Origin: a virus
Length of the DNA stretch: 36,138 bases
Virus record (IMG/VR): IMGVR_UViG_3300032362_000034
Location: 1 to 36,138 of that record
Reading direction: 5' to 3' (one strand)
In this document: positions 20,648 to 27,597 of the stretch, one piece after another
Numbering within the stretch: the stretch's first letter is position 1
Layout: each line of letters begins with the position of its first letter
The notes under the pieces: model-generated
Told to the model about the DNA's origin: nothing
What the model saw: only the letters and a program-made list of their open reading frames with translations
Databases searched by the model: none
Translations under genes and position numbers: made by a program

Positions 20648-21685
20648 ATGAGATTTTGCAGCACCTGCGGTTTTATCCTTGGGACGCGCCCAGGATTGTT
20701 GGAAAAAGATGGAGTTTGCCAAGCATGCATAAACTCGGAGAAGAAAAAAACCCCCGAGTATTTAGCTATGTTTGCCGATAGGCAGAGCTGGCTCACACAG
20801 TATATAACGGATAATAAAACAAACAATCGATACGACTGTGTTATAGCTGTGTCGGGCGGCAAAGACAGCCACATGATTGTGCGGCGGCTAATTGAAAACC
20901 ACGGGGTTAAAAACCCCTTGCTTGTTTCTGTCACAGATGAATTTACCCATACGGAAGCTGGGAAAAACAACATAACAAATCTCGTTACAAAATACGATTT
21001 GGACCTAATTACATTTAGATGCAAGCCGAAAACCTTTAAACGCGAAACAAAAAATGATTTTTTAGAATCTTTGCATCCGCTAAAATGGATTGAGTCGCAA
21101 ATATACAAAAAACCTGTGGAGATAGCTAAAAAGTATGGGATAAAGCTGGTGTTTTTTGGGGAAAATAGCGCATTTGAATATGGAACTAGCGAAGAGCTTG
21201 AAATATTCCACCCCGAAAGCGATGAGGAAACAAAAATAATTTTCCTTGGCTCTATTTATCCATATTCGATTTCAGATTCTCTAAAAGCGGCCAGGGAAAT
21301 TGGTTTTAAAGACCTTGACGAGTTCCGGGAATGGGAGCGCGAGGGGAGCATCGAGCAATTTACGCAAATTGATTCTGTTGGGTACATTATCCAGTTATGG
21401 ACAAAGTTTGTGAAATACGGATTCCAGCGCGTCTCAGATATAGCATGTCGGTTTGTTAGGGAAGGGAAACTTACTAAAGAGCAGGCCGCAAAGCTTATTA
21501 CCGAGCATGATTATAAAGTTGACCCTGAAGCAAAAATGGATTTTTGCAAAACCATCGGGCTAACCCCGGCTCAGTTTGATGATGCGGTTGACATGCATGC
21601 AAACCCCAGCTTGGTTTGCAAAGATGCAAAGGGCCGGTGGAAAAGAATAGAGGCATTGCGGCCAAGGTTTGTACGTCGCCCGTGA
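20648..21685 (+). CDS. pseA: PseA/WbpG-like N-acetyl-sugar amidotransferase
   Basis: A 345-residue protein. Cys4, Cys7, Cys24 and Cys27 make an N-terminal zinc site. An ATP-pyrophosphatase PP-loop AVSGGKDS stands near residue 70. FFGENSAFEYG and the later helical region are typical of the WbpG/PseA group. PseA turns a Pse acetamido group into acetamidino; WbpG does the like in lipopolysaccharide. AGGAG lies five bases before ATG 20648. Its last codons overlap the 5' end of the tRNA gene. Confidence 0.85.
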   Translation: MRFCSTCGFILGTRPGLLEKDGVCQACINSEKKKTPEYLAMFADRQSWLTQYITDNKTNNRYDCVIAVSGGKDSHMIVRRLIENHGVKNPLLVSVTDEFTHTEAGKNNITNLVTKYDLDLITFRCKPKTFKRETKNDFLESLHPLKWIESQIYKKPVEIAKKYGIKLVFFGENSAFEYGTSEELEIFHPESDEETKIIFLGSIYPYSISDSLKAAREIGFKDLDEFREWEREGSIEQFTQIDSVGYIIQLWTKFVKYGFQRVSDIACRFVREGKLTKEQAAKLITEHDYKVDPEAKMDFCKTIGLTPAQFDDAVDMHANPSLVCKDAKGRWKRIEALRPRFVRRP

Positions 21686-21749
21686 AGCTCTACGGTAGAG
21701 CGGCTGGCCTGTAACCAGCGGGTACCGGGTTCAATTCCCGGTGCGGGCT
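21678..21749 (+). tRNA. tRNA-Thr (anticodon TGT), atypical
   Basis: A full cloverleaf folds: acceptor arms 21678-21684/21742-21748, D-stem GCTC/GAGC, anticodon stem GCTGG/CCAGC, T-stem CCGGG/CCCGG with loop TTCAATT. The 7-base anticodon loop CCTGTAA reads TGT, but base 33 is C rather than the near-invariant U. Bases 8 and 14 are A and T in place of T and A, a covarying swap of the core tertiary pair. No CCA is encoded. Eight bases overlap the end of pseA. Confidence 0.8.
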
Positions 21750-21769
21750 AATGGGGGTTTAATAAGGCA

Positions 21770-21883
21770 TCATAAAACAGCCCCATTCCTTTGCCACACG
21801 GCAATGGCCGCAACAAGTTCCTGCCGCGACAAATCGTGAATGGCGTATAAAATGAAGTAAATTTTCAGATCGCGGTATGTCAT
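21770..21883 (-). CDS. 37-residue microprotein with ELVAAIAVWQR motif
   Basis: Minus-strand ATG at 21883 with AAGGAC upstream, stop at 21770. An N-terminal aromatic stretch (YRDLKIYFILYAIH) is followed by LSRQELVAAIAVWQRNG, the same core as the 27-residue frame at 11370 on the other strand. It follows the duplicated end of the neighbouring 115-residue gene, overlapping its stop. Confidence 0.55.
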   Translation of the reverse strand: MTYRDLKIYFILYAIHDLSRQELVAAIAVWQRNGAVL

Positions 21884-21957
21884 ATAGTGTCCTTTTGGGC
21901 GTCCTCAAACTCATAAATGGCCAGCACCACGGCGTGCTCAACCAAGACCTCGCCGAC
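21884..21957 (-). pseudogene. Duplicated 3' end of the 115-residue gene
   Basis: Minus-strand codons for VGEVLVEHAVVLAIYEFEDA followed by QKDTI and a stop overlapping the next ATG. The first 59 bases (21957-21899) are identical to bases 22996-22938 inside the intact gene. Having no start of its own, it looks like the original end of that gene, cut off by the DUF4116 gene now lying between. Confidence 0.65.
21899..21957. repeat. 59-bp direct repeat, left copy
   Basis: Identical to 22938-22996. Together with the 31-bp module copies it brackets the DUF4116-repeat gene. Confidence 0.95.
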
Positions 21958-21984
21958 CTCCTAGATGTCGTTATCAAAAATTGC
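21954..21984 (-). repeat. Stop/RBS module, copy 2
   Basis: 31 bases identical to 22905-22935; the 27-base core also occurs at 10946-10972 in reverse complement. Here it encodes the IFDNDI end and stop of the DUF4116-repeat protein. Confidence 0.92.
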
Positions 21985-22902
21985 CACGTCCACGTACGCG
22001 ATAGCCACCGCGTTCTGCCGCACGGCAGCAAGACACACCGCCTCGGTTTGGTCCATTACGTACTCAAGAGCGTAACCGTTTTGCTGCACGGCAGCAAGAC
22101 AAACCGCCTCGGTCTGGGCATTAACGTGCTTGAGTGCGTAACCGTTTTGCTGCACGGCCGCGCGACACACCGCCTCGGTTTGGTCATTGACGTACTCAAG
22201 CGCGTGCCCGTTCTGCTTAACGGCCGCGAGACACACCTCCTCGGTTTTGTCCTTGACGCACTGAAGCGCGTAACCGTCCTGCTTAACAGCAGCAAGGCAC
22301 AGTGCCTCTGTCTGGTCATTGACGTACTCAAGCGCGTGCCCGTCCTGTTGCACGGCAGCGAGGCACATCGCATCGGTTTTGTCCTTGACGTACTGAAGCG
22401 CGTAACCGTTCTGTTGCACGGCAGCAAGACACACTGCCTCGGTTTGGGCATTGACGTACCGGAGCGCGTAACCGTCCTGCTGAACGGCAGCGCGACACAC
22501 CGCCTCGGTTTGGTCATTGACGTACTCAAGCGCATAACCTTTTTGCCGCACGGCAGCAAGGCACACCTCCTCGGTCTGGTCCTTGACGTACCGGAGCGCA
22601 TAGCCGTCCTGTTGCACGGCTGCAAGACACACTGCCTCGGTTTGGTCCTTAACGTGCTTGAGCGCGCACCCGTCCTGCTTAACGGCAGCAAGGCACAGTG
22701 CCTCTGTCTGGTCCTTGACGTACTCAAGCGCGTGCCCGTTTTGCCGCACGGCCGCGAGACACAGTGCCTTGGTCTGGTCCTTGACGTACCGGAGCGCATA
22801 GCCGTCCTGCTTAACGGCTGCGAGTGCCCGGGCTCCAGTTTTGTGCCGGGGCAAATCTGTTTCGTTAGCATTGACTGCTGCCAAAAATTCTGAAAGTTTC
22901 AT
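21961..22902 (-). CDS. DUF4116-type repeat protein, 12 units of 22 residues
   Basis: A 313-residue protein with a 28-residue lead, then twelve 22-residue units on the pattern AVxQxGxALxYVxxQTEAxCLA and a partial thirteenth ending in the exchanged tail AYVDVAIFDNDI. DUF4116 repeats form helical-pair solenoids in bacterial and viral proteins of unknown function. Each unit carries one conserved Cys. The gene is much richer in GC than the phage backbone and points against its neighbours. Its AGGAGG comes from copy 3 of the stop/RBS module. Probably a protein-binding scaffold acquired by transfer. Confidence 0.75.
   Translation of the reverse strand: MKLSEFLAAVNANETDLPRHKTGARALAAVKQDGYALRYVKDQTKALCLAAVRQNGHALEYVKDQTEALCLAAVKQDGCALKHVKDQTEAVCLAAVQQDGYALRYVKDQTEEVCLAAVRQKGYALEYVNDQTEAVCRAAVQQDGYALRYVNAQTEAVCLAAVQQNGYALQYVKDKTDAMCLAAVQQDGHALEYVNDQTEALCLAAVKQDGYALQCVKDKTEEVCLAAVKQNGHALEYVNDQTEAVCRAAVQQNGYALKHVNAQTEAVCLAAVQQNGYALEYVMDQTEAVCLAAVRQNAVAIAYVDVAIFDNDI
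22027..22818 (-). repeat. 66-bp tandem repeats (12 units)
   Basis: The coding repeats are also visible as DNA repeats. Neighbouring units are not the most alike: pairs such as 5/10 and 6/11 share more, which hints at block duplication of five units. Confidence 0.8.
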
Positions 22903-22904
22903 AT

Positions 22905-22935
22905 CGACCTCCTAGATGTCGTTATCAAAAATTGC
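22905..22935 (-). repeat. Stop/RBS module, copy 3
   Basis: 31-bp copy that here supplies AGGAGG to the DUF4116 gene and a new C-terminus (CNF) to the 115-residue gene. Confidence 0.92.
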
Positions 22936-23272
22936 AAGCGTCCTCAAACTCATAAATGGCCAGCACCACGGCGTGCTCAACCAAGACCTCGCCGACGTCC
23001 TCGCCGCTCCCAACATCCGTGCCCCCAACGACAAGCACGCGGGTGCCCCTATAGTCACAGGGGATGCTACCACGCGACTTAATGTCAACAGCACTCGTGC
23101 CATCAAGCAGCTCGTCGGTAGGTTCGCCATCGACCCACCTGTACGATGGTGGCAACGTGTCGCCGCGTTGGATAGTGTTGTTTGATACGACCCGGAGGCC
23201 CACGCACGGGTAGCCCCAAGCCTCAGCTCTAACCTTAGCTCTCAACTCGTCTAGCTGCCTGCCCGTGACCAT
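22925..23272 (-). CDS. 115-residue hypothetical phage protein with altered C-terminus
   Basis: Starts at 23272 behind GGGAGG. VRAEAWGYPCVGLRVVSNN, the WVDGEPTDELLDGTSAVDI block and GEDVGEVLVEHAVVLAIYEFE look like a conserved small phage protein I have no name for. The final residues (ACNF) are encoded by the inserted 31-bp module; the duplicated end at 21.9 kb reads AQKDTI instead. GC-rich, as are its neighbours. Confidence 0.65.
   Translation of the reverse strand: MVTGRQLDELRAKVRAEAWGYPCVGLRVVSNNTIQRGDTLPPSYRWVDGEPTDELLDGTSAVDIKSRGSIPCDYRGTRVLVVGGTDVGSGEDVGEVLVEHAVVLAIYEFEDACNF
22938..22996. repeat. 59-bp direct repeat, right copy
   Basis: Identical to 21899-21957; part of the intact 115-residue gene. 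Confidence 0.95.
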
Positions 23273-23413
23273 GCAAAACCTCCCTCTGTATCAACGCATC
23301 TACTATATAGTATAGCGGAGAAAAAGGAAAAAACCAGCATAATAGAAAACCAAAGAGCCGTATGCAAGAGTTTTTCAGAAAACCACTACACACAGGTATA
23401 GTAGTTTATTTGC

Positions 23414-23442
23414 TTGCCATAAAACGGAAAAAAGGGTACTAT
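23414..23442 (+). promoter_or_regulatory. Promoter placing the start site on an ATG
   Basis: TTGCCA (23414-23419; five of six consensus bases), a 17-base spacer and TACTAT (23437-23442). The expected transcription start is about seven bases on, at or beside ATG 23449, so the message would be leaderless. Confidence 0.55.
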
Positions 23443-23448
23443 TGCCAC

Positions 23449-24219
23449 ATGCATGAGCTGTTGGAAGAGAGTATACAGGCTGCGGTACCGCGCATGCTGG
23501 AAAGGCCACACCTACTCCATATGTCAACCGGAGCTGACAGTCTCGCGTGTTGGCTGCGCATGCGCGAGTGGGGTATGGATGTGACACCGGTCTACATGTA
23601 CTATATGGAAGGACTGCCGTATATCGAGCGGTACCTTGAGTATCTGGAGACATTTTTCGGTTGTCGGATATATCGCCTCCCGTCCCCCCTTGGGTGGGAC
23701 GACCTTGGGAACGGTCTATACCAGGTGCCCGGAGTTGGTGCCAAACTACATGCCTGGATCGATGGGCTAGGGTGGTCGGCATACACTACCGACGTGTACA
23801 ACCGAGTGCTTGCCGATGTATGTCCGGACAAAATGCATGCGCTCGGGCTGCGTGTATCTGACGGGATAAACCGTGCCGCCGCGTTAAAGAAATACGGGGC
23901 AGTGCGCGATAAAAAATGGTTCCCCATTGGAAGTTTTTTCATCTCGGACGTTGTGGCGCTGATAAAAAAGCATAACTTAAAACTATCGCCAGACTATGAA
24001 CTTTTCGGGATGTCGTTTGAGTCGCCGAGGTACTGGATGATGCCTCTGATTAAAAAAAACCTACCCAAAACCTTTGCTCGCATAAAACAGCAATACCCAC
24101 TTGTCAATCTGTTAATCGGCCAAAACGAGGCGATAAATGTATCGCGCCCACCGAAAAGAAAAAACCAGCGTATAGCTATATATGCCGACTGCATTATAGA
24201 CTGGAGGGGGTGGGAATGA
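23449..24219 (+). CDS. PAPS-reductase-like PP-loop protein
   Basis: A 256-residue protein with an N-terminal adenylate-binding PP-loop, STGADS at 26-31, followed by LACWLRMREWGMDVTPVYMYYM, the usual strand-helix-strand of the PAPS reductase/ATP-sulfurylase-like group. Common phage members are annotated as PAPS reductase, yet lack the catalytic ECGLH Cys motif; none is seen here either. It may take part in nucleotide or DNA modification. ATG 23449 has no Shine-Dalgarno and coincides with the predicted transcript start. The front half is richer in GC than the back. Confidence 0.7.
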   Translation: MHELLEESIQAAVPRMLERPHLLHMSTGADSLACWLRMREWGMDVTPVYMYYMEGLPYIERYLEYLETFFGCRIYRLPSPLGWDDLGNGLYQVPGVGAKLHAWIDGLGWSAYTTDVYNRVLADVCPDKMHALGLRVSDGINRAAALKKYGAVRDKKWFPIGSFFISDVVALIKKHNLKLSPDYELFGMSFESPRYWMMPLIKKNLPKTFARIKQQYPLVNLLIGQNEAINVSRPPKRKNQRIAIYADCIIDWRGWE

Positions 24220-24485
24220 AATATAACTCCGAGCAAAAAAAGAAAACTCTTGCTGCCTTAGAAGCCGAGTCGAGGGAAGAAATTAAAACCGTAAGAGCAA
24301 AACAGCAATTGCTTTCTCGCCAGGCGGAAAGCGAGAGGCTTGACGCAGGTTTTTTCTTTTCGGTGGTTTTTGCGACTAGAACGGAACGCGACGAGTGGCT
24401 AAAAAAGCAAAAAGTTAATTTAGTAGATGACGAATATATTTTAGCAAGTAAGTATGAAATCACTATTCAAAGGAGCAAAATATGA
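24216..24485 (+). CDS. Small helical protein upstream of the terminase
   Basis: An 89-residue protein starting at ATG 24216 (GGAGG eight bases upstream), overlapping the previous stop. The first 50 residues are a charged helix (EQKKKTLAALEAESREEIK); then FFFSVVFATRTERDEWLKK, a strand-helix unit, and DDEYILASKYEITI at the end. No family recognised; conserved position just before terminase genes suggests a packaging or head role. Confidence 0.6.
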   Translation: MKYNSEQKKKTLAALEAESREEIKTVRAKQQLLSRQAESERLDAGFFFSVVFATRTERDEWLKKQKVNLVDDEYILASKYEITIQRSKI

Positions 24486-24556
24486 GATTTGCGTCGTCCA
24501 GATTTAGATCCACTAGAATAAGCCGTAGGCGTAGTGCTAGGGCCGCTACAGCATAA
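24482..24556 (+). CDS. 24-residue Arg-rich microprotein
   Basis: ATG 24482 with AAGGAG seven bases upstream. Its ATG overlaps the previous stop and its TAA overlaps the terminase small-subunit ATG. Eight of 24 residues are Arg (RFRSTRISRRRSAR). Coupling on both sides and the strong binding site argue for translation. It could bind DNA or RNA. Confidence 0.6.
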   Translation: MRFASSRFRSTRISRRRSARAATA

Positions 24557-24867
24557 TGTTTAAACCAGGACAGTCGGGGAATCCACACGGGCGGCCCAAA
24601 AAGGCCGAAGCCCTTACTGAGATATTGCGTTTGGAACTAGATAAATGCGATGTTGAATATGGTGAGGATGAGGTCATAAGCGGCAAAGAAGCTATCGCGC
24701 GAAGGCTGAAAGAAATGGCCGTCCGTGGTGACCCGGTAGCAATTAAATATATATATGACCGTCTCGATGGCAGGCCCAGGGAATCACTAGATATTGATCA
24801 AGCCGGGGAAATAGTCTATAAAATTATTCCAGCGGTTGTCCCTAATACAAACGATGCCCCTGATTGA
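24556..24867 (+). CDS. terS: Terminase small subunit-like protein (DUF5681)
   Basis: A 103-residue protein. It opens with FKPGQSGNPHGRPKK, the DUF5681 start seen on small terminase-like phage proteins, followed by helices (EALTEILRLELDKC, GKEAIARRLKEMAVRGDPVAIKYIYDRLDGRP). DUF5681 proteins regularly lie just before large terminase genes and are taken to recognise phage DNA. It overlaps the large-subunit gene. Confidence 0.75.
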   Translation: MFKPGQSGNPHGRPKKAEALTEILRLELDKCDVEYGEDEVISGKEAIARRLKEMAVRGDPVAIKYIYDRLDGRPRESLDIDQAGEIVYKIIPAVVPNTNDAPD

Positions 24868-26095
24868 TCTATCGGCCGTCACGACAACATTAAATAAAAC
24901 ATTTATTCCATTACTGTGGGATGATCATCGTAATAATGTTCTTGTAGGCGGGGCCAGTTCAGGAAAATCTTTTGATACCGCAATTAAAGTTGTCTATAAA
25001 GTACTAGCAGAACCCGGACATAGATTTCTGATAGTCAGGAAAGTAGGGCGCACATTAAAACATTCCGTCTACGATCAAATTAGGGCAATAATATTAAATT
25101 GGTCAATGTATGATCTATTTAATTTTAATTTAACTGATCTAACTATCACTTGCAAAATAAATGGGAACGAAATATTATTCACCGGGCTAGACGACGTAGA
25201 AAAACTAAAGTCTATTTATGGTGTAACCGATATATGGGTCGAAGAAGCAAGTGAAATTTTAGAAGCTGACTATAACCAGCTTGATCTTCGGCTGCGTGGT
25301 GAAACGAAATACAAAAAACAAATTATTTTAACAATGAACCCTATCTCTGCACTTCATTGGATTAAATCAAGGTTTTTTGATAAAGTAGAACCAGACACTT
25401 TAACGCATCGTTCTACCTATAGAGACAATAAATTCCTAGATAAAGATACAATTTCCAGGCTTGAAGGAATCACTGACCCATATTTTAAATCAGTCTATGT
25501 TGACGGAGAATGGGGCGTATATGGAAATATTGTTTTTAACAATTATATTATTCATGATTTCGATTTCGGCGAGAATGATCTAGAAAATATATGTGTTGGA
25601 ATGGACTATGGATATATACACGCATCAGCCATTATCCGATGCGGTTTTAAAGACGGAGAGTTATACATATTTGATGAACTATATGGAAAATCCTGGACAA
25701 ATGCCGATTTTATTGAAGCGGCACAAGACCAGTGGGGAGAAAATGCAAAACGCTGGCAGATAACAGCAGACAGCGCCGAGCCCGATAGAATAGATGAATG
25801 GAATCGCTATGGATATAGAGTCGATCCAGCGAAAAAAGGGAAGGGAAGCCTTAAATATGGCATTGATTACTTATGTCAGCACAGACTACATATACATGCT
25901 ACAAAATGTCCTAATCTAGCGCGCGAGGTACAAATGTTTAAACGGCGCGAAGACAAAAGCGGAGTAGTTATTGACGATTTCGTCGAGATTAACGACGACT
26001 GTATCGCGGCTTTAAGATATGCCACCGAATGGATATGGGGGCAATATCATGGTGTTGTGTCCGAATCTTGGGGCGTCGATGTGCTAGGGCTTTGA
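24854..26095 (+). CDS. terL: Terminase large subunit
   Basis: A 413-residue packaging motor. Walker A GGASSGKS at 32-39, Walker B DIWVEEASE near 125-132, coupling motif LTMNP, then the RNase-H-like nuclease with GMDYGY, ADSAEPDRIDEW and the closing NDDCIAALRYATE acid block. The motif set is of the PBSX/SPP1-like terminases, which usually package by headful. ATG 24854 lies inside the small-subunit gene; there is no Shine-Dalgarno, so coupled translation is likely. Confidence 0.95.
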   Translation: MPLIDLSAVTTTLNKTFIPLLWDDHRNNVLVGGASSGKSFDTAIKVVYKVLAEPGHRFLIVRKVGRTLKHSVYDQIRAIILNWSMYDLFNFNLTDLTITCKINGNEILFTGLDDVEKLKSIYGVTDIWVEEASEILEADYNQLDLRLRGETKYKKQIILTMNPISALHWIKSRFFDKVEPDTLTHRSTYRDNKFLDKDTISRLEGITDPYFKSVYVDGEWGVYGNIVFNNYIIHDFDFGENDLENICVGMDYGYIHASAIIRCGFKDGELYIFDELYGKSWTNADFIEAAQDQWGENAKRWQITADSAEPDRIDEWNRYGYRVDPAKKGKGSLKYGIDYLCQHRLHIHATKCPNLAREVQMFKRREDKSGVVIDDFVEINDDCIAALRYATEWIWGQYHGVVSESWGVDVLGL

Positions 26096-26187
26096 TCATC
26101 ATACGCCTAATTACTTTATTTCAATGGCCGGGCCACCGACGCATCATTACACCCGGCAAATATTTCGTCCATCGCCAAGAGGAAAAA

Positions 26188-27597
26188 ATGAATATTTGGA
26201 AAACTGATAAAGATAGGCTTAGCAGCAAAGAAATCATTGAATATATAAAAAAGCACGAAACCGAAGTTGTTCCCAAATATAACGAATTATGGGCGTACTA
26301 TATTGGCAAAAATCCAACAATTTTGGCGAGACAGAAAAACGATTTTAATAACCCAGACAATAGAACCCCGGTATCATATGGGCGAAAAATTGTGACGACA
26401 TACGTTGGATATGGATATAGACCTGGGTATATAACGTATAAAAGCGAGAATGCTGAATTTATTAAAGCCGTAAAATCAGTGTTTTCCGATAACAATGAAA
26501 ATATTAAAACATCACAGCACGGGAGAAACACGGCGGTATTTGGTGTATCTTATGAACTTGCGCATTTAGCTGAAAACAAAAATACAAATAAATCCGAATT
26601 TAGGTTTTCTGTTGTTGATCCTCGCGAGGTTGTTTTGCTTTATGACATTTCGCTCGAACCGACGGTAAAAATCGGGATTAGGTATTATCCCATATCCAAC
26701 GAACTAGTAAAAGTTTCTGTATACTACCATGACAAAATAGAACACTACGAAGTAAAAAGGGAATCTGGAATACTCCAAGATAAACTGGAAAAAAAACCAG
26801 AAGAAACTCATTATTTTTCTCGTGTTCCAATAATTGCATTTTACAAAGATTTCGGCGATATTATGGGAATTATAGAGCCCGTAAAAGAGTTAATAGATGA
26901 TTATGATTTTCTTGTATCTGACTCAATGAATGAGTTTGATAGGTTTGCACATGCATATTTAAAATTGGTTAAGATGTCACTTACAGACATGGCAAAAGTG
27001 AAATCTCCTGGAAATTTTATCGACTCTCTGTTTAATATAAAAAAAAGAAGGGTCTTTGAAAATCTTCCTGACAAGGATGCCGTCTCATTTCTTACAAAAG
27101 ATATTCCAACTGAATATATTGACTTTATGACGCGCCTCATCAGGGACCAAATACATATTCAGAGCCATGTGCCTGATTTAGGATCGGATGCCTTTAAAGA
27201 CGGGATATCAGGAGTGGCGGTACAAAGGCTAATGTTTGATTTCGAAAATGTTGTTAGCAGCGCAGAAGCGCAATTTGACATGGCCTTAATGGAACGAATC
27301 ATGCTTCTTGCGTCGTATTTTAAAATTACATCTAGGGCAACTGGCGATTATTCAGAAATAACCATATCTCACAAAAGAAACACCCCTCTTAACGTAAAGG
27401 AATTTGCAGATACAGCAAAAGTATTAAAGGAAACAGGGTTTAGCATGAAGTCCATAATTGAGTACATGCCAGACGATTTGTATCCGGACGTTGAGAAAGA
27501 ATTGAAGTTAGAAGAAGAAGAAAGGCAAGAAACAATTCCTGACATAGAAACTATGTTTGAAAATACAAACCAGGGAAAAACTGTAAATGACAATTGA
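26188..27597 (+). CDS. Portal protein (SPP1 gp6-like)
   Basis: A 469-residue protein; ATG 26188 with AAGAGGA six bases upstream (an earlier in-frame ATG lies inside the terminase gene). N-terminal YIKKHETEVVPKYNELWAYYIG, RTPVSYGRKIVTTYVGYGYRPG, VPIIAFYKDFGD and the helical GVAVQRLMFDFEN stretch fit SPP1 gp6-type portals. It forms the dodecameric vertex through which DNA is pumped. The C-terminus is acidic and probably disordered. Confidence 0.88.
   Translation: MNIWKTDKDRLSSKEIIEYIKKHETEVVPKYNELWAYYIGKNPTILARQKNDFNNPDNRTPVSYGRKIVTTYVGYGYRPGYITYKSENAEFIKAVKSVFSDNNENIKTSQHGRNTAVFGVSYELAHLAENKNTNKSEFRFSVVDPREVVLLYDISLEPTVKIGIRYYPISNELVKVSVYYHDKIEHYEVKRESGILQDKLEKKPEETHYFSRVPIIAFYKDFGDIMGIIEPVKELIDDYDFLVSDSMNEFDRFAHAYLKLVKMSLTDMAKVKSPGNFIDSLFNIKKRRVFENLPDKDAVSFLTKDIPTEYIDFMTRLIRDQIHIQSHVPDLGSDAFKDGISGVAVQRLMFDFENVVSSAEAQFDMALMERIMLLASYFKITSRATGDYSEITISHKRNTPLNVKEFADTAKVLKETGFSMKSIIEYMPDDLYPDVEKELKLEEEERQETIPDIETMFENTNQGKTVNDN

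Noticed and set aside
15103-21685. Legionaminic or sialic acid pathway in place of pseudaminic acid
   Set aside because: The dehydratase has PseB-specific motifs, and a Pse-type methyltransferase and PseA are present; no NeuC- or LegG-like epimerase was found.
21678-21749. Reading the tRNA as tRNA-Tyr (GTA)
   Set aside because: This would restore U33 but needs an anticodon stem with mismatches; the GCTGG/CCAGC stem is perfect and gives TGT.
22027-22818. CRISPR array
   Set aside because: The units are coding tandem repeats without unique spacers.
21877-22893. 338-residue plus-strand frame and a second minus-strand frame over the DUF4116 repeats
   Set aside because: They are mirror and shifted readings of the 66-bp tandem repeats. 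The minus frame starting at 22902 matches a known repeat family and has AGGAGG.
21770-22996. An insertion sequence or composite transposon around the DUF4116 gene
   Set aside because: Repeats are direct and 59/31 bp long, with no transposase and no terminal inverted repeats.
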